A stretch of DNA of 64,000 nucleotides from Streptomyces sp. DHE7-1 (GCA_016432725.1 JACJDG010000003.1:2356001-2420000); one strand, 5' to 3'; shown: positions 34,533 through 47,777, counted from the stretch's first letter. A program made the numbers and translations. The notes: generated from the sequence alone by a model not told the origin.

Positions 34533-35906
34533 TTGGCGACCGCCACTGCAGTCCCCCCGCATCTGAAGACCTCGCGGGCCACCAAGGCCCACGCCGACGT
34601 CACCGTCACCGACTCCGCCATGGTGAAGCGCGCCGTGAAGGCGGCCGCGCTCGGCAACGCCATGGAATGGTTCGACTTCGGTGTCTACAGCTACATCGCG
34701 GTCACCCTGGGCAAGGTCTTCTTCCCGTCGGGCAACCCGACCGCGCAGCTGCTCTCGACGTTCGGCGCCTTCGCCGCGGCCTTCCTGGTCCGCCCGCTGG
34801 GCGGCATGGTCTTCGGCCCGCTGGGCGACCGCGTGGGTCGCCAGAAGGTCCTCGCCCTCACCATGATCATGATGGCGGCGGGCACGTTCGCGATCGGCCT
34901 GATCCCGTCGTACGCCTCGATCGGCGTCGGTGCGCCGCTGCTGCTCCTGGCCGCCCGCCTGGTGCAGGGCTTCTCCACCGGCGGCGAGTACGCCGGTGCC
35001 TCGACGTTCATCGCGGAGTACGCGCCGGACAAGAAGCGCGGCTTCTTCGGGAGCTGGCTGGAGTTCGGCACACTGGCCGGCTACATCGGCGGTGCGGGCC
35101 TCGTCACCCTCATGACGGCCCTGCTGTCCACGCACGACCTGCTGGCCTGGGGCTGGCGCATCCCGTTCCTGATCGCGGGCCCGATGGGCATCATCGGCCT
35201 GTACCTGCGGATGCGCCTGGAGGAGACGCCGGCGTTCGCCGCCGAGGTCGAGAAGGCGGAGGCCACCCGGCCGAAGGTGCCGCTGCGCGAGATGGTCGCG
35301 GGCCAGTGGAAGGCGCTGCTGCTGTGCATGGGCCTGGTGCTGGTCTTCAACGTCACCGACTACATGCTGCTGTCGTACATGCCGAGCTACCTGACCAGTG
35401 AGCTGAAGTACGACGAGACCCACGGGCTGCTGGTCGTGCTCGGCGTGATGGCCCTGATGATGATCGTCCAGCCGTTCGCCGGTGCGCTGACCGACCGGAT
35501 CGGCCGCCGTCCGGTGATCGCCGCGGGCTGCGCGGGCTTCCTGCTGCTGTCCGTCCCGGCCCTGCTGCTGATCCGCCAGGGCAGCCTGCTCGCGGTGGCC
35601 CTGGGCATGGGCGCGCTCGGCCTGCTGCTGGTCTGCTTCACCGCCGCCATGCCGGCCGCGCTGCCCGCGCTCTTCCCGACCCGGGTCCGCTACGGCTCCC
35701 TGTCCATCGGCTTCAACGTGTCGGTGTCCCTGTTCGGCGGCACGACCCCGCTGGTGGTCACGGCGCTGATCGGCGCCACCGGGAACATGATGATGCCCGC
35801 GTACTACATGATGGCCGCGGCCGTCGTGGGCGGGTTCGCCGTCTGGCGCATGTCCGAGTCGGCGGGCCGCCCGCTGCCGGGCTCGGCCCCCTCGGTGGAG
35901 CGGTAG
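34533..35906 (+). CDS. MFS metabolite:H+ symporter (ProP-like)
   Basis: A 457-residue, 12-segment transporter. Signatures of the metabolite:H+ symporter family include NAMEWFDFGVYSYIAVTLGK at the first segment and GDRVGRQKVLALTMI between segments 2 and 3, and LVQGFSTGGEYAGASTFIAE. E. coli ProP imports proline and betaine; whether this one carries osmolytes or dicarboxylates cannot be told. TTG start at 34533, with AAAGG further upstream than usual. A strong terminator follows. Confidence 0.9.
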   Translation: MATATAVPPHLKTSRATKAHADVTVTDSAMVKRAVKAAALGNAMEWFDFGVYSYIAVTLGKVFFPSGNPTAQLLSTFGAFAAAFLVRPLGGMVFGPLGDRVGRQKVLALTMIMMAAGTFAIGLIPSYASIGVGAPLLLLAARLVQGFSTGGEYAGASTFIAEYAPDKKRGFFGSWLEFGTLAGYIGGAGLVTLMTALLSTHDLLAWGWRIPFLIAGPMGIIGLYLRMRLEETPAFAAEVEKAEATRPKVPLREMVAGQWKALLLCMGLVLVFNVTDYMLLSYMPSYLTSELKYDETHGLLVVLGVMALMMIVQPFAGALTDRIGRRPVIAAGCAGFLLLSVPALLLIRQGSLLAVALGMGALGLLLVCFTAAMPAALPALFPTRVRYGSLSIGFNVSVSLFGGTTPLVVTALIGATGNMMMPAYYMMAAAVVGGFAVWRMSESAGRPLPGSAPSVER

Positions 35907-35920
35907 ACGCAGGTCACCTT

Positions 35921-35960
35921 CGAGCGGCCCCCGGAGCGCTGAGCGCCCGGGGGCCGCTCG
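35921..35960 (+). terminator. Strong hairpin terminator
   Basis: CGAGCGGCCCCCGG pairs with CCGGGGGCCGCTCG with a further AGCGCT self-pairing loop, 15 bases after the symporter stop. Confidence 0.85.
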
Positions 35961-36072
35961 CGTCCCGGGCCGCGCGGACGCCGGGCCGGCCGGCCGGACG
36001 CGCGGACCGGCACGGCCGCCGCGCCGGGCCGCGTCCCGGAACCGTTCCCCCACCGGCCCCGTCTGTAGCCCC

Positions 36073-37269
36073 GTGAGACGCGCCCGGACTCTGACTCTGC
36101 TGCTGGCCCTGCTCGGAATCCAGCTCGGCTGGCTGCTCGCCCCGGCCTACGCCTGCGGCTGCGGCGCCATGGTCCCGGACCCGGCGCGGCGGATCGCCGT
36201 CGCCCAGGAGCAGTCGGTACTGCGCTGGGACGGCCGCCGGGAGGAGATCGTCATGCGCCTGACGGTCACCGGTGACGCCCGGCACGCCGCCTGGATCATG
36301 CCGGTGCCGCACCGGGCCGGCGTCCGGCTCGGCGACCCTGCCCTCTTCGAGCAGCTGGCCCGCGCCGTCGCCCCCGTGCACCGCACCCGGTACCACTTCT
36401 GGCCTGCGGACGGCGACTGGCCGTTCGACGGCGGGGACGGTGCCGCCGGCGCCCCGCTCCCCGGAGCCGGGGCCGGGGTCGGTGTGGTCGACCGGCAGCG
36501 GCTCGGCCCCTTCGACGTGGCCCGGCTGACCGCCACCGACCCGGACGCCCTCGGCACCTGGCTGCACGACCACGGCTTCGCCCTCCCGGACCGCCTGCGG
36601 ACCGCCCTCCAGCCGTACGTCGACCGGCACTGGGAGTACGTGGCCGTACGGCTCGCGCCCCGGACCGAGCGGACCGCCCTGCACGGTGCCCTCGACCCCC
36701 TGCACCTCACCTTCGCCGCGGACCGGCCGGTCTACCCCATGCGGCTGTCCCGCCTGGCCCGCACCCCGCAGTCCCTCGGCCTGTACGTGCTCGCCGCGCA
36801 CCGGATGGAACCGCGCACGGCGATCGGCGGCGCGCCGCCCCGGGTCGTCTTCGCCGGCCGCCTCGCCAGGCCGTCCGGCGCGCTGGGCGGGCTCGCGGCC
36901 GGGACCCCGTACCTGACGGCCCTCGACCAGCGGTTCCCCGAGCCCGCCCGGATCTCCGGCGACCACGAGCTGCGCCGCGCGGCCGCCGACACCCCCGTCC
37001 AGCAGGTGTTCTACGAGGACCGGCTGCGCGAGGTGGCCGGAGTCCCGGCGTGGCTGCTGACCGTGGGCGGCGGACTGCTGTCGGCCCTCGCCGCCGCCGC
37101 GCTGCTCGTCGTACGCCACTCCCGGCGGCCGGTGACCGCCCCGCCGCCGGTGACCGCCCCGCCGCCGCTCCCCCGTCCGAGCCCCTCGGCTGAGACGATG
37201 CGGGGGAAGGCCCAAGGAGCCCCGGGCGGAGACTCGGGCGGACACTCGGGAAAGGCAGCAGACGCATGA
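36073..37269 (+). CDS. DUF2330 domain protein, exported and membrane-anchored
   Basis: A 398-residue protein with signal peptide RARTLTLLLALLGIQLGWLL then YACGCGAMVPDP, the cysteine-rich start of DUF2330. The body includes EQSVLRWDGRREEIVMRLTV and AAWIMPVPHRAGVRLGDPAL. A C-terminal membrane segment (WLLTVGGGLLSALAAAALLV) precedes a Pro-rich cytoplasmic tail. GTG start at 36073. The stop overlaps the ATG of the methyltransferase gene. Function unknown; an extracellular enzyme or binding protein. Confidence 0.85.
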   Translation: MRRARTLTLLLALLGIQLGWLLAPAYACGCGAMVPDPARRIAVAQEQSVLRWDGRREEIVMRLTVTGDARHAAWIMPVPHRAGVRLGDPALFEQLARAVAPVHRTRYHFWPADGDWPFDGGDGAAGAPLPGAGAGVGVVDRQRLGPFDVARLTATDPDALGTWLHDHGFALPDRLRTALQPYVDRHWEYVAVRLAPRTERTALHGALDPLHLTFAADRPVYPMRLSRLARTPQSLGLYVLAAHRMEPRTAIGGAPPRVVFAGRLARPSGALGGLAAGTPYLTALDQRFPEPARISGDHELRRAAADTPVQQVFYEDRLREVAGVPAWLLTVGGGLLSALAAAALLVVRHSRRPVTAPPPVTAPPPLPRPSPSAETMRGKAQGAPGGDSGGHSGKAADA

Positions 37270-37933
37270 GCTCGCAGCTCTGGGACGACGTCGACTTCTA
37301 CTTCAGCAGCCATCTCGCACCGGAGGACGATGCGCTCCAGGCGGCCCTGCGCGACAGCGAGGTCGCCGGGCTGCCGCACATCAGCGTGACGGCCACCCAG
37401 GGCAAGTTCCTCCAGCTGCTCGCGGAGATCCAGGGCGCCCGGACCGTCCTGGAGATCGGAACGCTCGGCGGTTACAGCACCATCTGGCTGGCGCGCGCCC
37501 TGCCGGCCGACGGCAGACTGATCTCGCTGGAGTACAGCGCGAAGCACGCCGAGGTGGCGACCCGCAACATCGCCCGGGCCGGCCTCGAACGGATCGCGGA
37601 GGTGCGGGTGGGTCCGGCGCTGGAGTCGCTGCCCAAGCTCGCCGACGAGAACCCCGCCCCTTCGACCTGGTCTTCATCGACGCCGACAAGGCCAACAACG
37701 CCCACTACGTGGAGTGGGCGCTGCGGCTGTGCCGGGCGGGCAGCCTCATCGTGGTGGACAACGTGGTGCGCGGCGGGCGGGTCGTCGACGCCGACAGCAG
37801 GGAGCCGGACGTGGTCGGCACGCGCGAGGCCATCGAGCTGATCGCCGCCCACCCCAGGCTGAGCGGGACGGCGGTGCAGACGGTGGGCAGCAAGGGGTAC
37901 GACGGATTCGCGGTGGCCCGGGTCCTGGGCTGA
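37266..37933 (+). CDS. O-methyltransferase (Methyltransf_3), apparent frameshift
   Basis: A SAM-dependent O-methyltransferase of about 222 residues when joined, like the catechol and caffeoyl-CoA type. TQGKFLQLLAEIQGARTVLE, IGTLGGYSTIWLARALP gives motif I; then LISLEYSAKHAEVATRNI. The frame breaks in the CCCC run at 37657-37660, where one base restores PFDLVFIDADKANNAHYVEW, with metal-binding Asp, and SLIVVDNVVRGG. ATG overlaps the DUF2330 stop. Acceptor unknown. Confidence 0.87.
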
Positions 37934-37959
37934 GCCCGCCGGATGCCCCGCCCGGTGGC

Positions 37960-38351
37960 TCAGACCTCGTGGTAGAAACCGACGTTGACGCTGCGCGGCG
38001 CGGTGCGGTCCTGGACGACGACCTCGCCGGAGCCGCCGCGGGGCAGCGTGACGGCGGCGCCGTAGGAGACGGTCTGCGCGTACTCGCCCACGATCAGCCG
38101 TACTTCGGCGGACGGCTCGGTCTGCGAGCCGCGCAGCCAGCAGAGCTGCCAGGCGCCGTCGGGGCCGCACCGGAACTCCAGGTGGACGCGGGAGACGAAC
38201 AGCCAGTCCTCGGGGTGACCAGCCGGCACACGGACGCGTCCCGGCCCACCCGCAGCACGGCGCCCGGCTCGCTGGGCGCGTCGGCCATCGTCATGCCGGC
38301 GGTGGCGCCCGTGTCGGCACCGGAGACGGTGGCCATGGTCAGTTCGAGCAC
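37960..38351 (-). CDS. FHA-domain-like protein, apparent frameshift
   Basis: A protein of about 130 residues when joined. The FHA phosphothreonine-binding signature appears as LRVGRDASVCRLVTP, then EDWLFVSRVHLEFRCGPDG with the conserved S-R-x-H. Frame breaks in the GGGG run at 38212-38215; one base joins the two parts. GTG start at 38351 follows AGGGGGA. C-terminus ends RSVNVGFYHEV. It probably docks to a Ser/Thr kinase substrate; no kinase is in the window. Divergent from the DUF1992 gene. Confidence 0.72.
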
Positions 38352-38485
38352 GTGCGTTCCCCCTGGAGATGCTGCGACGTCGAAGGAGCAGCGACGTCGG
38401 AGACGTTCATGCGCGGTGGCCGGTTTGCCGCACCGCCGCCGCATGATAAAACGCCCGGCCGGGCCGCGTCCGGCACAATGGGTTC

Positions 38486-38919
38486 ATGACCGAGCGAAAG
38501 CCACCGGGTGTTCCGTTCGAGTCCTGGGTCGACAAGCAGATCCGGGACGCGCAGGGGCGCGGTGAGTTCGAACGGCTGCCGGGCGCGGGGAGCCGCTGCC
38601 CGCCGACCTCGACTCCACGTACGACGAACTGTGGTGGGTCAAGCGGAAGATGGCCCGTGAGGGTCTCGCGGTGCTGCCGCCGGCGCTGGCCCTGCGCAAG
38701 GAGGCGGAGGACGCGCTCGTCGCGGCCTACGCGGCGCCTACGGAGCGGATGGTCCGGAAGATCATCGACGATGTCAACGTGAAGATCCGCGACATGATGT
38801 TCAAGCCGCCGCCGGGGCCGTTCCTGGGGAAGAAGCCGTACGACGTCGAGGAGGTCGTGCGCGAGTGGCGGCAGCGCAGGAACGCCACCACCCGCGCGGA
38901 ACCGGGCCCGGCGGGCTGA
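38486..38919 (+). CDS. DUF1992 (DnaJ-like C28) domain protein, apparent frameshift
   Basis: A protein of about 145 residues when joined. FESWVDKQIRDAQGRGEFER and LPGAG are the DUF1992 start; the frame breaks in the GGGG run at 38587-38590, and one base restores EPLPADLDSTYDELWWVKRK, MAREGLAVLPPALALRKEAE. The C-terminus has VREWRQRRNATTR. Homologues are called DnaJ homolog subfamily C member 28-like although no J domain is present. Cytoplasmic, function unknown. Confidence 0.82.
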
Positions 38920-39142
38920 ACCGGGCCCGGGGTCCGCGCCCGGTTCCGGGCCGTCCGGCGGGTCACACCGAAGGCCCCCAGGGGATGTCTCCCCGAGCTT
39001 CGTGGATCAGGCCGCGGCGTCCGGTGCGGCGCCTCGGCGTGCGGCCGAGTCGCCCTCGCACCGGGCGTACGCGGGCGATCCGACCGTGCGGCCAGGCGCC
39101 GTGCCGGGCGTCGCGGACCCGCGAAGACCGGGGAGACGCCCC

Positions 39143-40246
39143 CTAGAGGTGGAGCAGGCGGTCGGCCAGTTCGCGGTAGTCCCGCAGGGCCAGACGCAGT
39201 TGCTCGGTGTCCGTCCCGTGGCCCGGGACGTTCTCCTCGCCGTTCTGCCAGGACGTGCGCAGCGTCCTGCGGCGCCGGTTCACGGCCTCGCCGAACCGCG
39301 CGGCGATCTCCTCCAGCGTCCGGTCGGCCTCCTCGACGGCCGAGCGGGGTTCCTCCACGAACCCGGCGAGCGTCTGACGCAGCTGCGCCTCCCACTTCTC
39401 CGCCTCCTCGGCCGCGAGAAGCGGGGCGTGACCGTCGGAGTCCCTGCCCTCGCTCCGGGACCGGCCGGTGTCGTCCGTCCGGGAGTGAGGGCCCCGGAGT
39501 GACCCGTGCCCGCCGTCAGGCCTCCGCCCGTCGCCACGTCGTCTCCCGCGATCCCGCCCGGAGCCGGTGCCGCGTGCCTGTCGCCGGTCGTCCGGTCGTC
39601 GCCCGCCCCGGAGGCGCCGAGCGCCCCCTCGCCGCGCGTACCCGCCCCGGACTCCCGCCGGCCCGCCACGCCCGCGCCTTCGGCGGCGCCGGAGCCGGGG
39701 GTGCCGGAGCCGGGGGTGCCGGTGCCGGGGTGCCGGCCTCGGTGGTGCCCATCGCGGGGGTACCGGCCTTGGTGGTGCCCATCGCGGGGTGCCAGCCTCA
39801 GTGGTGCCCATGGCGGGAGTACCGGCCTTGGTGGTGTCCATAACGGGGGTGCCGGCCTCGACGGTGCCCCTGCCGGGGGTGCCCGTCCCGGGCGTTCCGG
39901 TCCCGGGGGTTCCGGTCCCGGGGGTTCCGGTCCCGGTACGGCCGATGCCCGCCGCGCCCGTGCCGGCGGCTCCTGCCGTCCCGGCGGGGGTCGTGCCCGG
40001 GTGGGCCTCCGCGCCGTCCCGCGGCACGCGGTCGTCTCCCGTCAGCCCCTCGCGGCCGCCGCCGGCCTCGCCGCGGAGCAGGCCCGCTCCGCCCTCGGGG
40101 CGGTGCACCGACTCTCCCCGCGCGGGCTCGTCCGTGAGCCGCTCACCGACCCGGCGCTGTTCGTCGGGGCGCCGTCCGGCACCGGTGACGTCGCCTTCGG
40201 CCGGGTACCCCTCGGCACCCGCCGCCGCATCGCTGTTCCGCGCCAT
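39143..40246 (-). CDS. Repeat-rich hypothetical protein with coiled C-terminal domain
   Basis: About 367 residues as read. The middle is built of tandem repeats: TGTPGTGTPG (5-residue unit) then AGTPAMGTTE/K (10-residue unit). It is likely that one or two bases are lost near 39700-39790, because the 10-residue pattern continues in another frame up to PAPAPPAPAPPA. The C-terminal 95 residues are helical (EKWEAQLRQTLAGFVEEPRS, AVEEADRTLEEIAARFGEAV) and resemble part of the upstream gene product. No signal peptide or membrane segment. Start ATG at 40246 follows GAGGGAG. Function unknown. Confidence 0.6.
   Translation of the reverse strand: MARNSDAAAGAEGYPAEGDVTGAGRRPDEQRRVGERLTDEPARGESVHRPEGGAGLLRGEAGGGREGLTGDDRVPRDGAEAHPGTTPAGTAGAAGTGAAGIGRTGTGTPGTGTPGTGTPGTGTPGRGTVEAGTPVMDTTKAGTPAMGTTEAGTPRWAPPRPVPPRWAPPRPAPRHRHPRLRHPRLRRRRRRGRGGPAGVRGGYARRGGARRLRGGRRPDDRRQARGTGSGRDRGRRRGDGRRPDGGHGSLRGPHSRTDDTGRSRSEGRDSDGHAPLLAAEEAEKWEAQLRQTLAGFVEEPRSAVEEADRTLEEIAARFGEAVNRRRRTLRTSWQNGEENVPGHGTDTEQLRLALRDYRELADRLLHL
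39680..39940. repeat. Tandem repeats inside the 39143 gene
   Basis: Five imperfect copies of a 30-31 bp unit (for example GGTGGTGCCCATCGCGGGG with GTACCGGCC) lie at about 39720-39870, followed by copies of a 15-bp unit (GGTTCCGGTCCCGGG) to 39940 and of another at 39690-39735. On the minus strand they encode the 10- and 5-residue repeats. Confidence 0.75.
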
Positions 40247-40248
40247 GG

Positions 40249-40919
40249 TCAGACTCCCTCGGGTGGCTCTTGCCGAACATGCCCGGCTTGCCGGACGGCT
40301 GGTTCCGGGTGTCGTCGCCGGTACCGGTGGCGACCTCGGAGTGGTGGCCGGTCGCCCGGGCGGAGTCGTTCATCAGGTCGTCGAAGAGGGCACGCGCGTC
40401 CATCAGAGCGGTACGCAGCTCCTCGGTCTCGGCAGCGGACTCGCCCACGCCGCCGCCCGGGCCGGCCTGGCTCACCCGGTGCACCCGCCGGTAGCCTTCG
40501 ACGTGGTGGGCGTGGTGCACGGACAGCGCGGCGAGCTGCTCCTCGTAGCGCCCGCCCTCCGGGTAGCCGCGGAAGGCGGCGAGGTCCGACAGCAGTCGGT
40601 CGGCCTCGGCAACCGCCTCCCGGGGCGCCTCAACGAACCGCTCCTGCACGGCCGTCCAGCGAGCGCTGTACTGCTCGCGCTCGGCGGGCTCCAGGGGGCG
40701 TTCACGCAGCTTGCCGTGGCGCTCCAGACGCTCTGTCAGCTCTCGCTCGGCGGCCTTGGCGTCGCCGTTGTGCCGGGCCACGGTCCGCTGGTACTCGGGC
40801 CCGAAGCGCCGCTTCAGGTCCGGTCCGCCCTGCCGGCCGCGGCCGCGCATTATCAAGGTGGCGGCGAGGACCAGGGCCGCCACGACCACGATCACAGCAA
40901 TGATCATGCCTGTTGACAT
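40249..40919 (-). CDS. Membrane-anchored hypothetical protein
   Basis: About 223 residues. It begins MSTGMIIAVIVVVAALVLAA, a single membrane anchor, then a charged helical region (FGPEYQRTVARHNGDAKAAE) and ERFVEAPREAVAEADRLLSD, a block shared with the next gene's C-terminus. ATG at 40919. As written the frame runs on to 40143, inside the downstream gene; if one base is restored near 40272 it would instead end EPPEGV at 40249, three bases from the downstream start, which is the more natural arrangement. Function unknown. Upstream gene of a two-gene unit with the repeat-rich protein. Confidence 0.68.
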
Positions 40920-41066
40920 GGTTGCCTTCCGGAATCGGACCGGCCCCGCTGGCCGGCTCTCCTTCCGTGTGACCCGGAAGTCAGCGCACAAACGGTGGGT
41001 CAACGGCGAAGCCGCGCACGCATATCAGGTTGCGGCCTCCCCCGTCGGCGGCGCACAATCCCCGGC

Positions 41067-45057
<3,991 letters not shown>

Positions 45058-45165
45058 CCGCGGCGCCCTGCGCCGGGGCCGCCTTCACTGCGGAAGGGCA
45101 CCTCGGGCGGGGTGCGGGCTCCGAGGGCCGGGCCCTCGCGACGGGGACCACGGGGCACGTACGGC

Positions 45166-45265
45166 CCCGCTCGGCTGCGGCCACAGGACGCGTGCGGCGG
45201 CGCTCGGCTGCGGCCACGGGGCACGTGCGGCGGCGCTCGGGCCGCGGCCACAGGATGGGTGCGGC
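45166..45265. repeat. Three copies of a 33-bp tandem repeat, gene-free region
   Basis: Units of the form CGCTCGGCTGCGGCCACAGG with ACGCGTGCGGCGG recur three times at a 33-34 bp period in the 250-base gap after the PG-binding gene. They would encode an 11-residue repeat (GGARLRPRGTC) if translated, but no start or ribosome site is present. No other feature was seen between 45058 and 45307. Confidence 0.7.
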
Positions 45266-45307
45266 GCCGAGCGATCGGAGTCTCGGGGGACGAGCCGGTG
45301 CGGCGGC

Positions 45308-45976
45308 TCAGGTCAGGCGGAGCCGGATCGTTCCGTTCCCGGCGGGCTCCACCCGGACCCGGGTCAGGTCCGGCACCACGACGTCAGGCCCGTGCGAGGC
45401 CGCGCGCGGCCCGACGCCGACGACCCGCATCCCCGCGGCCCGTCCGGCCGCGATACCGGCCCCGGAGTCCTCGAACACGACGCAGTCCGCCGGGTCGACA
45501 CCCAGCTCCGCCGCGCCCTTGAGGAACCCCTCGGGATCGGGCTTGCTCGCCCCCACCGACTCGGCGGTGACACGTACGTCGGGCAGCGGCAGCCCCGCCG
45601 CCGCCATGCGGGCGGTGGAGAGGGCGACGTCGGCGGACGTCACCAGGGCGTGCGGGACCCCGCGCAGGGAGGCGAGGAAGGCACCGGCTCCGGGCACCTC
45701 GACCACGCCGTCCATGTCGGCGGTCTCCGCGGCGAGCATCCGGGCGTTGTCGGCGAGATTCCGCTCCACCGGCCGCTCGGGCAGCAGCACCGCCATCGAG
45801 GCGTGGCCCTGCCGCCCGTGCACGACCTTCATCACCTCGTCCCCGTCCAGCCCGTGCTCCTCGGCCCAGCGCCGCCAGATGCGCTCGACCACGGCGTCCG
45901 AGTTGACGAGGGTGCCGTCCATGTCGAGCAGGAGGGCGCCGGCGGTGAGGACGGTGGGCGTGGCGGTGGCCGGCAT
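45308..45976 (-). CDS. HAD-superfamily phosphatase (sugar-phosphatase like)
   Basis: A 222-residue phosphatase. The nucleophile aspartate is in LLLDMDGTLVNSDAVVERIW (motif I DMDGT), motif II is VTSADVALST, the lysine is in SVGASKPDPEGFLKGA and the motif III acids are in CVVFEDSGAGIAAGRAAGM. It resembles GPP/DOG1-type sugar phosphatases. ATG at 45976 follows AAGGAGGAG by eight bases and is preferred to one at 46045. An AT-richer block at 46090-46115 (TTTTGTACCGTGGAG on the minus strand) may hold its promoter. Confidence 0.9.
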   Translation of the reverse strand: MPATATPTVLTAGALLLDMDGTLVNSDAVVERIWRRWAEEHGLDGDEVMKVVHGRQGHASMAVLLPERPVERNLADNARMLAAETADMDGVVEVPGAGAFLASLRGVPHALVTSADVALSTARMAAAGLPLPDVRVTAESVGASKPDPEGFLKGAAELGVDPADCVVFEDSGAGIAAGRAAGMRVVGVGPRAASHGPDVVVPDLTRVRVEPAGNGTIRLRLT

Positions 45977-46159
45977 CGGCGACTCCTCCTTGGGGTTCCC
46001 CGGGAAAGGCGTGAAGAGGCTGGACCGGGTGGGGGCGGAAGACAAAACGGCCCCGCCCGCCGGTCAGGGAAAACGGGCGGGAGCCACTTTGTTTCTCCAC
46101 GGTACAAAACATGTCGCGGTACCGCCACCACCGCCGGCGAGGGTTCACCGTGCGTTCGC

Positions 46160-46741
46160 TCAGCCGGCGATCGCCTCGTACAGGCTCCACACGCCGAGGC
46201 CCAGCATCAGCAGCGCCGCGATCTGCGTGATCAGGCGCAGCGGCACCCGCTTCATCAGGGCCTTTCCGCCGACGATGCCGAGCCCGGCCACGGCCCACAG
46301 GCCGAGGACCGCACCGATGCCGACGGAGAGCGGGTCGTCGTAGCGGGCGGCGAGGTTGGCGGTCATGATCTGGGTGAGATCGCCGAACTCGGCGACCAGG
46401 ATGAGCATGAAACCGGTGCCGGCGACCTTCCAGAAGGACTGGTCGGCGGGCTTCTTGATCTCCTCCTCGTCCTCGCCCTTCTTCAGCAGCAGCACCGCCG
46501 CTCCACCGAGGAAGAGCACGCCGGTGAGCGCGTGCACGATCTGCTGCGGGAGCAGGGTCAGCACGCTGCCGGCCGCGACGGCGAGCACGACGTGCACCAG
46601 GAAGGCGGCGGCGACGCCCGCGAAGACGTACGAGGCGCGGTAGCGGGTGCCGAGGACGAGGCCGGCGAGCGCGGTCTTGTCCGGCAGTTCGGCGAGGAAG
46701 ACGATGCCGAAGACGATCGCCGTCACGGTGATGCTGATCAA
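46160..46741 (-). CDS. TMEM165/GDT1 family manganese exporter
   Basis: A 193-residue membrane protein with six segments in two repeats. The ExGD-type motifs are FLAELPDKTALAGLVLGTRY in the first half and VAEFGDLTQIMTANLAARY in the second, separated by an acidic loop (KKGEDEEEIKKPADQ). The family moves Mn2+ or Ca2+ out of the cytosol (MneA in Vibrio, Gdt1 in yeast). A yybP-ykoY riboswitch immediately upstream makes a role in Mn2+ efflux likely. ATG at 46741. Confidence 0.92.
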   Translation of the reverse strand: MISITVTAIVFGIVFLAELPDKTALAGLVLGTRYRASYVFAGVAAAFLVHVVLAVAAGSVLTLLPQQIVHALTGVLFLGGAAVLLLKKGEDEEEIKKPADQSFWKVAGTGFMLILVAEFGDLTQIMTANLAARYDDPLSVGIGAVLGLWAVAGLGIVGGKALMKRVPLRLITQIAALLMLGLGVWSLYEAIAG

Positions 46742-46787
46742 GGTTCCTCAATCGGTCGGGGCTGCCCCACCGAGAGTGCTGTACCTC

Positions 46788-46962
46788 ACAAAGGACACCT
46801 CGGCACGGCAGCGCACTCGGCGCCCGCGCCTCGGGGGCACGGGCGTGCACTGCTTGCCGAAGGTCTCGCTGGGCGGTCCACGCGGGAACCGCCTCCGGGC
46901 GCCGGCTCAGGCTCGCTGAGCAGTATGTCGACGGTCCGGCGAAGAGCTACTCCCCTTCTGCA
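46788..46962 (-). promoter_or_regulatory. yybP-ykoY manganese riboswitch
   Basis: On the minus strand the leader begins CAGAAGGGGAGTAGCTCTTC, the conserved GGGGAGUAGC start, continues CCGTCGACATACTGCTCAGC, and later has CCCAGCGAGACCTTCGGC, which matches the conserved metal-binding loop (GCGAGACC). CCTTTGTG near 46790 closes helix P1. It ends about 46 bases before the ATG of the GDT1-type gene. This aptamer switches Mn2+ exporter genes on when Mn2+ is high. Confidence 0.85.
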
Positions 46963-47117
46963 CCGTCCATCGTACGGGACCGAAAGTTCAGCCCCGAACC
47001 TTGTCGTGTCATGCGCACGACACTAACTTCTAACCGAGCGCTCACCAACCGGCAATACGGCAGCGCGAGCATTCCCACGCCCGCGCTCCAACACCCCCAC
47101 CCCACAAGGGAGTTCGC

Positions 47118-47762
47118 ATGTCCCGGTTCTACGCGCGTCGACGACTCAGTATACTCGCAGGCCTCAGCGCACTGGTAGCCTCCGTCGCCCTCCTCAACGC
47201 GCCGAGCGCCTCCGCGGCCCTGCCCACGCCGGTCAGCGGCGCCACGGCCCGCAGCTACCTCTCCCAGCTGACCGTGGCCACCGAGAACCGCACCGGCTAC
47301 AGCCGCGACCTGTTCCCGCTCTGGATCACCATCAGCGGCAGCTGCAACACCCGCGAGACGGTCCTGAAGCGGGACGGCTCGAACGTCGTCACCGACTCCT
47401 CCTGCGCCGCCACCAGCGGCAGCTGGTACTCCCCGTACGACGGCGCCACCTGGACCGCCGCCTCCGACCTCGACATCGACCACCTCGTGCCGCTGGCCGA
47501 GGCCTGGGACTCCGGCGCGAGCAAGTGGACCACCGCCCAGCGGCAGGCCTTCGCCAACGACCTGACCCGCCCGCAGCTCCTCGCCGTCACCGACAACGTC
47601 AACCAGGCCAAGGGTGACCAGGACCCGGCCACCTGGATGCCGTCCCGGACCGCGTACCGCTGCACGTACGTCCGCGCCTGGGTGCAGGTGAAGTACTACT
47701 ACGACCTGTCGGTCGACTCGGCGGAGAAGTCCGCCCTGACGAACTACCTGGCGAGCTGCTGA
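47118..47762 (+). CDS. Secreted HNH (GmrSD/DUF1524-type) nuclease
   Basis: A 214-residue protein with signal peptide (LSILAGLSALVASVALLNAP, cleavage near SASAALP). The nuclease motif is DLDIDHLVPLAEAWDSGASK followed by LLAVTDNVNQAKGDQDPATW and a C-terminal YRCTYVRAWVQVKYYYDLS. Cysteines near 78, 94 and at the C-terminus may form disulfides. It resembles extracellular nucleases common in Streptomyces that degrade environmental or self DNA. ATG at 47118. A strong terminator follows. Confidence 0.9.
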   Translation: MSRFYARRRLSILAGLSALVASVALLNAPSASAALPTPVSGATARSYLSQLTVATENRTGYSRDLFPLWITISGSCNTRETVLKRDGSNVVTDSSCAATSGSWYSPYDGATWTAASDLDIDHLVPLAEAWDSGASKWTTAQRQAFANDLTRPQLLAVTDNVNQAKGDQDPATWMPSRTAYRCTYVRAWVQVKYYYDLSVDSAEKSALTNYLASC

Positions 47763-47777
47763 CCGCCGGCCCCCACG

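Noticed and set aside
39680..39940. CRISPR-like array
   Set aside because: The repeats are contiguous short units with no spacers and encode a peptide repeat.
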